In this document: positions 8,711 through 16,430 of the stretch, piece after piece
Position numbering within the stretch: the stretch's first letter is position 1
How the letters are laid out: each line of letters opens with the position of its first letter
The notes under the pieces: generated by a model
Database searches by the model: none
Seen by the model: only the letters and a program-made list of their open reading frames with translations
What the model was told of the DNA's origin: nothing
Assembly: GCA_021300505.1 (NCBI GenBank)
Contig: JAJTDQ010000105.1
Coordinates: 1 to 35,045, forward strand
Reading direction: 5' to 3'
Length of the DNA: 35,045 nt
Source of the DNA: Cryomorphaceae bacterium
GTDB lineage: Bacteria > Bacteroidota > Bacteroidia > Flavobacteriales_D > Crocinitomicaceae
Position numbers and translations under genes: made by a program

Positions 8711-9901
8711 ATGGGTACAGAGATGAAGGAGCAAGACCGTAAAATGGTGATTACACTGAAGACATTTTATGGTTTGGAGGAAGTTCTGAAAGAGGAACTC
8801 GAGGAATTGGGATACTCAGATGTTGTCATTTTAAATCGTGCCGTTCAAATCAAAGGGAATTGGAACGATGTCTATTATTTGAATTTACATTGCCGTTGTG
8901 CAATTTCCGTTTTGTTGCAGTTGGCTGTTTTTGAATTGAAAACAGAAGATGATTTGTACAAGCGCTGCGCGAAGATGAATTGGACATCACTTTTTGATAA
9001 AGACAAAACATTTGCTGTAAAGGGTGCCATTTTTTCTGATTTATTTCGCCATTCTCAATATCCATTTTTAGTGGTAAAAGATGCCATTGCTGACTCTTTC
9101 CGTGAAAAATATGGTGAACGTCCTGATGTAAATGTGAAGACACCTCAAGTGATGATCGATTTGTATGTCAATAACACAACAGCAACAATCTCTTTGAATA
9201 CAAGTGGATTGCCTTTGTTCCAGCGCGGATATCGCGAATCAGTAGGGGAGGCACCAATCAACGAAGTTGTGGCGGCTGCTCTTATTCGTATGAGTCGTTG
9301 GGACCGTAAATCGACCTTTGTGGATCCTTTTTGTGGTTCAGGTACCCTTTTGATTGAGGCGGCACTTTTAGCTACTGGGATTCCATCAAACATTGAACGT
9401 CAGCATTATGCGTTCAAGAATCTATTGAATTACGACGCTGAGGTATGGGATGAAATGTATGAAGAGGCCAACAAGAAAGTGAGAAGCTTGCCTTGCCGAA
9501 TCATTGGTTCGGACATTAGCGATGAGATGGTAACCAAGACGCGTCGCAATTTGCGGGGATTCTCCTTTGGACGCTTTGTAGAGACTTCTGTGTGTAGTTT
9601 TGATGAGGTAAAACGTCCTGAAGAACACGGAACGATGATTACCAACCCACCTTACGGGGAACGCTTGGATGTGAATGTAGAAGAAATGTACGATGCCTTA
9701 GGCACATGGATGAAGCACGAAATGAAAGGCTTTGAATGTTGGGTGATTTCTTCAAGCGAAGAAGGATTTAAGTCATTAGGCTTAAAGCCAGACAAAAAAA
9801 TTCGATTGTTCAATGGAGAATTGGAATGCAGTTTCCGAAAGTACAGCATATACGATGGCTCGAAGAAGGTAGCTAAGCAGGATGGAGATCTGAGTTACTA
9901 A
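8711..9901 (+). CDS. THUMP-domain RNA methyltransferase (RlmL N-terminal/YpsC type)
   Basis: Class I SAM-dependent enzyme likely to make N2-methylguanosine in 23S rRNA. The N-terminal ferredoxin-like and THUMP region covers about residues 12-170 (FYGLEEVLKEELEELGY, TISLNTSGLPLFQRGYR). The Rossmann methyltransferase follows with SAM motif I DPFCGSGTLLIEAA, the GSDISDEM acidic loop, and the catalytic TNPPYGERL (NPPY). At 396 residues it matches single-domain relatives; E. coli RlmL is longer because it carries a second methyltransferase domain. Start choice is open between ATG 8711, 8723 and 8744; the last begins just before the conserved region. The stop TAA is merged into the ATTACGA repeat array that follows. 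It appears intact. Confidence 0.9.
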   Translation: MGTEMKEQDRKMVITLKTFYGLEEVLKEELEELGYSDVVILNRAVQIKGNWNDVYYLNLHCRCAISVLLQLAVFELKTEDDLYKRCAKMNWTSLFDKDKTFAVKGAIFSDLFRHSQYPFLVVKDAIADSFREKYGERPDVNVKTPQVMIDLYVNNTTATISLNTSGLPLFQRGYRESVGEAPINEVVAAALIRMSRWDRKSTFVDPFCGSGTLLIEAALLATGIPSNIERQHYAFKNLLNYDAEVWDEMYEEANKKVRSLPCRIIGSDISDEMVTKTRRNLRGFSFGRFVETSVCSFDEVKRPEEHGTMITNPPYGERLDVNVEEMYDALGTWMKHEMKGFECWVISSSEEGFKSLGLKPDKKIRLFNGELECSFRKYSIYDGSKKVAKQDGDLSY

Positions 9902-9929
9902 TTACGAATTACGAATTACAAATTACGAG
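9901..9929 (+). repeat. ATTACGA heptamer array after the methyltransferase stop
   Basis: Four consecutive 7-bp units (ATTACGA, ATTACGA, ATTACAA, ATTACGA) begin on the last base of the stop codon. The same heptamer occurs at 23154-23188, and in inverted, variant form at 23329-23353 and 31288-31337. Confidence 0.85.
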
Positions 9930-9938
9930 TTTGGTGGC

Positions 9939-10200
9939 TGAGGTGCGATAGCAGACTCGAAGCCACGAATTACGAATTTGACACCGTACGATTCGAAGAT
10001 CAATTAAGTCCATTGTCTTTTGTCTTATAGCGTAGCGGTCTTTTGTCTAATTACAATTATGAATTTGGAGGCTCCACCGCAGCGGACACGTGAGGTGCGA
10101 TAGCAGACTCGAGGCCACGAGTTGGACACTGTACCATTCGAAGATCAATTAAGTCCTTTGTCTTTTGTCATAAAGCGCAGCGGTCCTTTGTCTTTTGTCT
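9939..10200 (+). repeat. two ~110-bp direct repeats in the intergenic region
   Basis: The stretch 9939-10048 is repeated, imperfectly, at 10091-10200. Both copies open with the same 22 bases (TGAGGTGCGATAGCAGACTC, then GA), share ATTCGAAGATCAATTAAGTC in the middle and end in the GTCTTTTGTCT word. The copies differ by scattered substitutions and small gaps. No protein reading is convincing. About 40 bases between the copies are unique. This region and the terminators after it fill the 360-base gap between the methyltransferase and citrate synthase genes. Confidence 0.85.
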
Positions 10201-10204
10201 TTAA

Positions 10205-10228
10205 GTCAGCCACGGCTGACGAGTCTTT
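10205..10228 (+). terminator. intrinsic terminator of the methyltransferase gene
   Basis: GTCAGCC and GGCTGAC form a perfect inverted repeat (10205-10220) followed by GAG and a run ending in six T, a Rho-independent terminator for plus-strand transcription. Confidence 0.6.
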
Positions 10229-10234
10229 TTTCTC

Positions 10235-10262
10235 AAAAAAAAAGCGCCTTGCGGCGCTTTTA
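10235..10262. terminator. bidirectional intrinsic terminator between convergent genes
   Basis: AAAGCGCC (10241-10248), loop TTGC and GGCGCTTT (10253-10260) form a perfect 8-bp stem flanked by an A run on the left and T residues on the right. It sits one base beyond the citrate synthase stop and serves that gene on the minus strand, and probably the plus strand too. Confidence 0.8.
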
Positions 10263-11540
10263 TTAACGTTTCGAAATCTCTACATAATCTCTCGGTGTTT
10301 CGCCAGTATAGATTTGACGTGGACGTCCGATTGGTTCTTTGTTTTCAGTCATTTCTTTCCATTGTGCAATCCATCCTGGTAAACGACCCAATGCAAACAT
10401 CACAGTGAACATTTCAGTTGGGATACCAAGCGCTTTGTAGATGATTCCTGAGTAGAAATCTACGTTTGGATACAAGTTACGCGCTTTGAAGTATTCATCT
10501 TCCAATGCCACTTTCTCCAATTTTTTAGCAATCTCCAACATTGGATCGTTGATGCCCAATTTTGAAAGAATATCATCACATGCTTTTTTGATGATCTTCG
10601 CACGTGGATCGAAGTTTTTGTAAACGCGGTGTCCGAAGCCCATCAAACGGAAAGGATCTTCTTTGTCTTTCGCTTTAGCGACCCACTTGTCGACGTCTCC
10701 ACCATCTTGGTGAATTTTCTCCAACATCTCAATTACCTCTTGGTTTGCTCCACCGTGCAGTGGCCCCCACAAAGCTGAGATACCCGCTGAAATTGTTGCG
10801 TATAAGTTTGCTTGCGATGAACCAACGATACGTACTGTCGATTTTTGTTCGTGGTCAGCATGTAAGATCAACAGTTTGTTCAATGCCTCAACAACAACAG
10901 GATCAACATTGTAATCTTCTGTTGGCATAGCGAACATCATGTACAAGAAATTCTTGCAGTAATCGAATTCATTGCGCGGATACATGAATGGATGACGCAT
11001 CGCGTTTTTGTACGACCAGGCAGCCAATGTAGGCAACTTCGCTAGAAGGCGGTGAATAGTCAAGTTCTTCGCTTCAGCGCTGCGGTTTGGATCCAATGAC
11101 TCTGGGTAGAATGTTGACAATGAACAAATCATTGAGGAAAGTACTCCCATTGGATGCGCTTTCGCAGGATAAGCTTCGAAGAACTGCTTCATGTCTTCGT
11201 GAACAAGCGTATGCTTTTGAATGCTCGTTTTGAACTCATCCAGTTGCGCCTGCGTTGGCAATTCGCCATAAATTAACAAATAGGCAACTTCTAGAAATGA
11301 AGCTTTCTCAGCCAACTGCTCAATAGGATATCCACGGTAACGAAGAATTCCTTCTTCACCATCAAGAAACGTAATCTTACTTGTTGTAGCACCGGTGTTT
11401 TTGTAGCCAGTATCGAGGGTTACATATCCTGTTGTATCTCTTAGTTTGCTAATATCGATAGCCTTTTCATTTTCGCTACCAACCACTACCGGAAATTCGT
11501 ATACCGTGCCGTCAAGTTCAATTTTTGCAACGTTACTCAT
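10263..11540 (-). CDS. gltA: citrate synthase (type II), with a small in-frame loss
   Basis: Condenses acetyl-CoA with oxaloacetate to citrate, the entry step of the TCA cycle. The 425-residue protein is of the GltA-like, hexameric type II length. It shows a N-terminal beta-strand domain, then GPLHGGAN and GFGHRVYKN with the two catalytic histidines, and the aspartate in NVDFYSG. The conserved stretch HADHEQNCSTSTVR, where the second family histidine contacts oxaloacetate, reads HADHEQKSTVR here. That is three residues short plus one change, consistent with a 9-base deletion between two copies of TCGACA near 10840-10850. The rest is normal. It is monocistronic and followed by a strong terminator. 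Only a weak TTTCTTTG resembles a promoter element upstream. Activity is uncertain if the loss is real. Confidence 0.95.
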   Translation of the reverse strand: MSNVAKIELDGTVYEFPVVVGSENEKAIDISKLRDTTGYVTLDTGYKNTGATTSKITFLDGEEGILRYRGYPIEQLAEKASFLEVAYLLIYGELPTQAQLDEFKTSIQKHTLVHEDMKQFFEAYPAKAHPMGVLSSMICSLSTFYPESLDPNRSAEAKNLTIHRLLAKLPTLAAWSYKNAMRHPFMYPRNEFDYCKNFLYMMFAMPTEDYNVDPVVVEALNKLLILHADHEQKSTVRIVGSSQANLYATISAGISALWGPLHGGANQEVIEMLEKIHQDGGDVDKWVAKAKDKEDPFRLMGFGHRVYKNFDPRAKIIKKACDDILSKLGINDPMLEIAKKLEKVALEDEYFKARNLYPNVDFYSGIIYKALGIPTEMFTVMFALGRLPGWIAQWKEMTENKEPIGRPRQIYTGETPRDYVEISKR

Positions 11541-11667
11541 GATGTCGTCCTGTTATTTGTAAATTTTCCGCCTAAGTTAACAAAGAAAAATCAATCTTTA
11601 ATCAAGCACATGAAGGGAATGTTAAAAAAAAACAACTTCTGTTCAACGATAGTTTTCAGACAAAGAT

Positions 11668-13671
11668 TTAAAGATTATTCAAGGTGTAGTTCAACATCAT
11701 GTTAAATAGGTGGTTTCGTGTGTTTCCGCCATAAATTCCATGGTTTTTATTCGGATAAATGAACAAGTCGAATTGCTTATCTGCTTTCACCAAGGCATTG
11801 ATCATCTCCATCGTGTTTTGATAATGAACGTTGTCATCCGCCGAACCATGGATCAATAAATACTTTCCTTTCAGTTGTTTTACGAAGTTTACTGGTGAAT
11901 TTTCATCATACCCACTTGCGTTTTCCTGAGGTGTGCGCATAAATCGCTCGGTGTAAATGTTGTCGTAGTATCTCCAACTTGTTACAGGTGCCACGGCAAT
12001 CGCCATTTTGAACACATCCGATCCTTTCGTGATTGCTAGTGAAGACATAAACCCTCCATAACTCCAACCCATAATACCGATACGGGTTGGATCAACGTAG
12101 GAGAGTGCCTGAAGTGTTTTGGCTGTATTGATGATGTCTTCGGTCTCCAATTTACCCAATTGAAGGTAGGTGCATTTTTTGAACTCTGTTCCACGATACA
12201 TGGTTCCTCGTGGATCCACCGAAACAACAATATATCCCCTTTGTGCCAATAATTGGTGGAACATGTAATCATTTCCGTCCCAAGCATCTGTCACTTCATT
12301 GTGACCAGGACCACCATAGATATTCATGTAAACAGGATATTTCTTTGTAGGATCAAAATTGGTCGGTTTAATGATGGAGGCATTCAACTTAATACCATTT
12401 GCATCCAAAGTGATGAATTCCTTTTTCGACAGGGTGTACTCTGCTAACTTTTTGTTCAAGGCAGTATTTTCTTCCAAAACACGAATAGCCTTTCCATCAT
12501 TGCTGCAAAGCGTGTAGACAGGAGGGGTGTTGGCATCTGACCATGTCTTCACGAAGTACTTCATACCAGAGGTAAATTCTGCGCTGTTATATCCTTCTGC
12601 ACTGCTAATTGCTTCTTTTCCTGTACCATCCAAGTTGATGCGGTAAATGCACTTGTAGATGGCACGATTGCCAACCTCAGCGTAATAGATTTTCCCGCTG
12701 GCTTCGTCGATTCCATAAAATTCCATGACATCATTCCCATTCGTAATCTTTGTGTTGGTGCCGTCAAAGGTTAATTTGTAAATACGGTTGTATCCGTCAG
12801 CTTCTGAAGTGCGAAGAATCGTATTTCCATCTTTTAAAATCAATAGGTTGTCGTCGATTTCAACGTAGGTTTTTGATGTTTCTTCAAAGAAAACTTTCTG
12901 TGACATTTTTTTACCAGTGAGATCGATCAAGTGGTATTTCAGTTGATTTTGATGGCGGTTTAATGTTTGAATGACCAATTGATTCCTTGTTCCTGACCAT
13001 TGTAAACGCGGGATGTACTCGTACTCACCCAAAACTATTGGCGTGATTTTGCGGTTTGAAATAGTTACGATGTGTGCCGTCACAGTACTATTCGCCTCAC
13101 CCGCTTTTGGATATTTGAAGGTATATTTCTCCGGATAAAGATCTTCGTAATACATCATTGTGAATTCTTTTACTTCTTTAGCTAAATCTTTGACATAGAG
13201 GTCGTTTTTATGAATGTAAGAGACCTTTTTTCCATCCGGCGAGTATTCTGCCAATGTTTGTGGTTGATGTGTATCATCTAAAGGACTTAGCTTTTTTGTT
13301 TTTAAGTCAAAGAGGTAATATACCGCGGTATAACTTCGTCGGTAAATCGATGCTGTATTTGTAGTAAGGAGAACTTTGGTTTCATCGTTATTGAAGAAGT
13401 AATCATCAAATTGAATCGATACACCGTTTAATACTAGGTCTTTTGATTCAAAAAGTACTTCTCCTTTGCCATTTTCTTCAGTGATCAAGTACTTAACAAC
13501 AGCCTGTCTTCCGTCTTTTACTTCAACTTTCGTGTAGTGTAAACCATCATTCATGGAAGTGAAACCATCAACACCACTAGAACGGAATTCATAGGTTTTC
13601 CAAATTTTTTCAACCGTTAGTTGAGAGAACACGTTTAGGTTGATCAGTAAAAAGAGAGCAAGAATGCGCAT
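11668..13671 (-). CDS. S9 prolyl oligopeptidase family, DPP-IV-like, lacking a segment of the propeller
   Basis: Secreted or periplasmic serine peptidase that would cut dipeptides from N-termini. A signal peptide (MRILALFLLINLNVFSQ) precedes a DPP-IV beta-propeller domain, then an alpha/beta hydrolase domain with nucleophile GWSYGGF, Asp in GSADDNVH and His in NKNHGIYGG, all in the expected order. At 667 residues it is about 50 shorter than usual Bacteroidota DPP-IV proteins. The gap falls after NDLYVKDLA near 13170-13185, where KEVKEFTMMYYEDLYPEKY resumes at once. The missing part normally contains the DWVYEEEF motif whose glutamates hold the substrate N-terminus, so exopeptidase activity would be lost. 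The join is in frame. It is monocistronic, with a TATCTTCG element upstream. Confidence 0.9.
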   Translation of the reverse strand: MRILALFLLINLNVFSQLTVEKIWKTYEFRSSGVDGFTSMNDGLHYTKVEVKDGRQAVVKYLITEENGKGEVLFESKDLVLNGVSIQFDDYFFNNDETKVLLTTNTASIYRRSYTAVYYLFDLKTKKLSPLDDTHQPQTLAEYSPDGKKVSYIHKNDLYVKDLAKEVKEFTMMYYEDLYPEKYTFKYPKAGEANSTVTAHIVTISNRKITPIVLGEYEYIPRLQWSGTRNQLVIQTLNRHQNQLKYHLIDLTGKKMSQKVFFEETSKTYVEIDDNLLILKDGNTILRTSEADGYNRIYKLTFDGTNTKITNGNDVMEFYGIDEASGKIYYAEVGNRAIYKCIYRINLDGTGKEAISSAEGYNSAEFTSGMKYFVKTWSDANTPPVYTLCSNDGKAIRVLEENTALNKKLAEYTLSKKEFITLDANGIKLNASIIKPTNFDPTKKYPVYMNIYGGPGHNEVTDAWDGNDYMFHQLLAQRGYIVVSVDPRGTMYRGTEFKKCTYLQLGKLETEDIINTAKTLQALSYVDPTRIGIMGWSYGGFMSSLAITKGSDVFKMAIAVAPVTSWRYYDNIYTERFMRTPQENASGYDENSPVNFVKQLKGKYLLIHGSADDNVHYQNTMEMINALVKADKQFDLFIYPNKNHGIYGGNTRNHLFNMMLNYTLNNL

Positions 13672-13691
13672 AGAATTATTTTTTAGAAAGG

Positions 13692-13699
13692 CGAAGATA
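13692..13699 (-). promoter_or_regulatory. possible -7 element (TATCTTCG) for the S9 peptidase gene
   Basis: One mismatch to TAnnTTTG, 20 bases before the ATG at 13671. The same TTCG variant occurs before the dihydrolipoyl dehydrogenase gene (24857-24864, minus) and the barrel gene (22401-22408, plus). Confidence 0.3.
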
Positions 13700-13740
13700 G
13701 GAATTGTTTTGAAAGCTTGGCTAGAGTAGGGGCAAACAAA

Positions 13741-13766
13741 AAGAGCCAGCTGTTGGGCTGACTCTT
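13741..13766 (-). terminator. intrinsic terminator of the TonB/DUF5689/T9SS operon
   Basis: On the minus strand AAGAGTCAGC, a 6-base loop and GCTGGCTCTT pair over ten positions with one G-T type mismatch and run into a T-rich tail (TTTTTG). It lies 18 bases beyond the last gene of the operon. Confidence 0.65.
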
Positions 13767-13784
13767 CACGTTAGTTTTACCTAA

Positions 13785-15155
13785 TTATTTCACGAATACA
13801 CGGAAAGTTTTGCCTTCAACTTGGATCAAGTAAAGACCACTTTTCAATGTGATTTGAGTTTGTTTTGTAGAAAGAACTTTCGCTCCCAATGTATTGTATA
13901 CATCGATTGTTGCGTTGTTTGCGTTCTTCACGTTGATTACACCATTTGAAGGGTTTGGATAGATCACGATTTCTTCAGAAGCTTCTTCGTCAAGTCCAGC
14001 ACCGAATACCAATTCTACATCGGCAGCGTTGCGCGGAAGGATTTTGAATGCAGCGAAAGAGTGATTCACAACACCTGTTACATTGTACACTGCACTAACC
14101 GCTGGAGCTGGAGCTGTCAAGTACATGAAGTCATCCACTTTGATTGGTCCAGTACCGTCGCTTACTGTCCACTCGTTGAATGAATCAGGAATTGCAGTAA
14201 CAGCAGCATTTGATACTTTCACCAACATACTTTCATACATTTCAGCGTTGACATCTAAAGTTGAAAGTGTTAATGCAGGATAAGCAGTGTAAGAACCTAC
14301 ATTTGTAAATGAAGTAACCCCACTGATTTGTGTTGTTTTCTCAGTACTCGCTCCTGGTGCGTATTCTACAACAGATCCAGAAACCAATACACTATCACCA
14401 AGGGCTACAGCATTATTTCCAAAGTCATAAACATAGATTCCACTGAAACCAGATGTTCCATCTTGAATAAAGAATCCGCTTCCCACTTTGAATGCAGACA
14501 CACGTCCACCAACAGTAACCAATTGACCAGCCATATTAGAAAGGTCACCTCCAGTTGTTGCTTGAACTTGTGCAATAGACATAGGTGGAGCTGTAACTCC
14601 ATTTTCCAAAGCTTGGATATCATCTAACTCCCATGTTGCAGCTCCAGTAGTTGTACTTGCATAAACGAAAGCTACACGAACATTAGCTGTCCCATTGTAA
14701 GTACTCAAACTCACATTACCAGAGTTTACGAATGCAAATCCACCTGTTGAAAGTGCGCAAGAAGAAGTGATATCCGTCCATGTAGCTGTACTTGGTGCTC
14801 CAGCTGAATAGTTGGTAGATACTTTCACAGCGATTGGCAAGCCAGAATAGTTTTTCGCACTATTGAAGTTCAACATTGGGTTTGTTGCAGTCGTTAAGTT
14901 CATTGCCGGAGAAATGAACCAAATTTCAGCATTGTCTCCTGCCATTGTTGTGGCATTGTATCCAGATGCCTTCAAATAGTAATCCGATGGCGAACCAGTA
15001 TTTGACACAGACCAGTTGTAGCTGCCAACAACTGCTTGATTGGCCCATCCACCAGAAGTCAATGATTGGTCTTGGAAATCCTTCAACGGAAGGTACGTTT
15101 GCGCTGATACGCAGTGCCCAAGGGCGATTAAAGAAACAAGTAGAACTTTTTTCAT
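13785..15155 (-). CDS. T9SS-secreted choice-of-anchor-J / OB-fold protein
   Basis: The signal peptide (MKKVLLVSLIALGHCVSAQ) is followed by a choice-of-anchor-J/cleaved-adhesin-like beta-sandwich over about residues 20-185 (SGGWANQAVVG, WFISPAMNLTTATNPMLNF, WELDDIQ). A second region at about 195-370 has an OB-fold look, similar to the DNA-binding module found with secreted nucleases (VGGRVSAFKVGSGFFIQDG, GDSVLVSGSV). The last ~70 residues are a type A T9SS sorting domain (IVIYPNPSNGVINV, then GLYLIQVEGKTFRVFVK). It should therefore be exported through the outer membrane and attached to the surface or released. There is no catalytic motif. It is the last gene of the TonB-DUF5689 operon, 23 bases after the DUF5689 gene. 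A nucleic-acid-binding role is inferred from the divergent nuclease operon. Confidence 0.8.
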   Translation of the reverse strand: MKKVLLVSLIALGHCVSAQTYLPLKDFQDQSLTSGGWANQAVVGSYNWSVSNTGSPSDYYLKASGYNATTMAGDNAEIWFISPAMNLTTATNPMLNFNSAKNYSGLPIAVKVSTNYSAGAPSTATWTDITSSCALSTGGFAFVNSGNVSLSTYNGTANVRVAFVYASTTTGAATWELDDIQALENGVTAPPMSIAQVQATTGGDLSNMAGQLVTVGGRVSAFKVGSGFFIQDGTSGFSGIYVYDFGNNAVALGDSVLVSGSVVEYAPGASTEKTTQISGVTSFTNVGSYTAYPALTLSTLDVNAEMYESMLVKVSNAAVTAIPDSFNEWTVSDGTGPIKVDDFMYLTAPAPAVSAVYNVTGVVNHSFAAFKILPRNAADVELVFGAGLDEEASEEIVIYPNPSNGVINVKNANNATIDVYNTLGAKVLSTKQTQITLKSGLYLIQVEGKTFRVFVK

Positions 15156-15178
15156 GTTTTGATTTTTAAATTATTGGA

Positions 15179-16429
15179 TCAATCTTTAATTAGGATGTCA
15201 TCGATTTCCCAAGTACTACCATTTGTACCTGTACCGACGTATTTAAATGCCACATGGACATTAGAAGATAAAAACGAAAGGAGGCTAATGTCTCCAGAAC
15301 TTACCCAGTTCCATGCACCTGTAGACAAGTTAGCAGAAACTTGAACCCAAGTTGCTGTTGAAGGCGCACTAGAGCCATCATAATTTGTCGAAACCCAAAC
15401 TGAGAGTGGAGTCCCGGCGTAGTTGTATGCATTTTGGAATGACAAGGTAGGTGACGTCCCTCCAGTTAAATTCATGGACGGAGAAATCAACCATGTTTCA
15501 CATGCTGAATTTGAACCACCAATATAATTCGAGATTTGTCCGTAGGCCGATCCAAACACTGCTCCTTGCGTATTTGAAGTCCAACTCACACTTCCATTCA
15601 CCATTTGTACAGACCATCCACCAGAAGTCACGTTTTGATCTTCAAAATTTTTGCTCGCATAAACCGTTGGCTGACAAGAAGGATTCGGCAATACGATGTC
15701 TGATGTTCTACGTAAATACAATTGTAAATCTGCATTGAAGCGACCGAGGATAGCGGTTACACTTCCATTACCAGCAGGAACGGTTGCACTCGCGAAATTC
15801 GAATATCCACTTGTTCTCATGATGATTGAATTTCCAGAACATTCCAAAAGGGTGATGTTTTTTGACGTCTGATTCGTTGCATTGGCGAAGGTGTTTCCAA
15901 CGTCCATATAGCTAAATTCAACATTTGAAATACGCACCAAGCGTGACTCCAAAGATGGGTCGGTGAGTAACTGTGACATTGTAACATCAACAGGAGTTAC
16001 TTGCACTCCAGTTTTCAACTTTACCACATTTTTGTTTACATCCACGGAATCCAATTGAAGAATCCCGTTGTATTCGTTCAAAATAGCACCGTTCAAATTG
16101 ATTCGAATAGAATCCCCTTCGTACAAACCTCCAGAAGCCGTGATGCGCACATTCAATCCAGACTGACCATCTGTAACATATACATTTTTGTACAAGTTTC
16201 CGGAAACTTCATCGGCAGTCACTAAACAGTAAAGGTTTGTATCACCATCACCAAAGTGAATCGCAGTGCCTTGGTAAAGGGCACGGAGCTCGGTAACGTC
16301 AAGTTTGGCACTCTCAGGAATCTCCTTGTAAGGAGGGTTGTCGATTTCTTTGCGACAGCTTGACAAAGACAAAACTGCAAATAGGGCCATCATTAACCCG
16401 GTTATTGATACATGTTTCATACGCTTCAT
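15179..16429 (-). CDS. DUF5689 lipoprotein with choice-of-anchor-J domain
   Basis: A lipobox with C25 (LSLSSC) marks a lipoprotein of 416 residues. The N-terminal half matches the DUF5689 pattern (LDVTELRALYQG, YVTDGQSGLNVRI, YEGDSIRINLNGAIL, LQLDSVDV), a putative OB-fold found in Bacteroidota surface proteins. The C-terminal ~150 residues are a choice-of-anchor-J sandwich (NFEDQNVTSGGW, ETWLISPSMNLTG, WEIDDILIKD) closely resembling the N-terminal domain of the downstream protein. It starts one base after the receptor gene ends, so the two are surely co-transcribed. By analogy with SusCD-type pairs it may be the surface ligand-binding partner of the receptor; that is inference. It appears complete. 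Confidence 0.85.
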   Translation of the reverse strand: MKRMKHVSITGLMMALFAVLSLSSCRKEIDNPPYKEIPESAKLDVTELRALYQGTAIHFGDGDTNLYCLVTADEVSGNLYKNVYVTDGQSGLNVRITASGGLYEGDSIRINLNGAILNEYNGILQLDSVDVNKNVVKLKTGVQVTPVDVTMSQLLTDPSLESRLVRISNVEFSYMDVGNTFANATNQTSKNITLLECSGNSIIMRTSGYSNFASATVPAGNGSVTAILGRFNADLQLYLRRTSDIVLPNPSCQPTVYASKNFEDQNVTSGGWSVQMVNGSVSWTSNTQGAVFGSAYGQISNYIGGSNSACETWLISPSMNLTGGTSPTLSFQNAYNYAGTPLSVWVSTNYDGSSAPSTATWVQVSANLSTGAWNWVSSGDISLLSFLSSNVHVAFKYVGTGTNGSTWEIDDILIKD

Positions 16430-16430
16430 A

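Noticed and set aside
9901-10200. CRISPR-like array in the repeat-rich gap
   Set aside because: Units are 7 and 110 bp without regular spacers, and no cas genes are present.
10122-10382. 86-residue open frame on the plus strand
   Set aside because: It spans repeats, two terminators and the antisense of citrate synthase; there is no protein-like composition.
11590-11667. possible terminator of the S9 peptidase gene (minus strand, nine T after GTTGAACAGAAGTTG)
   Set aside because: The T run is good but the stem is too weak to call a hairpin.
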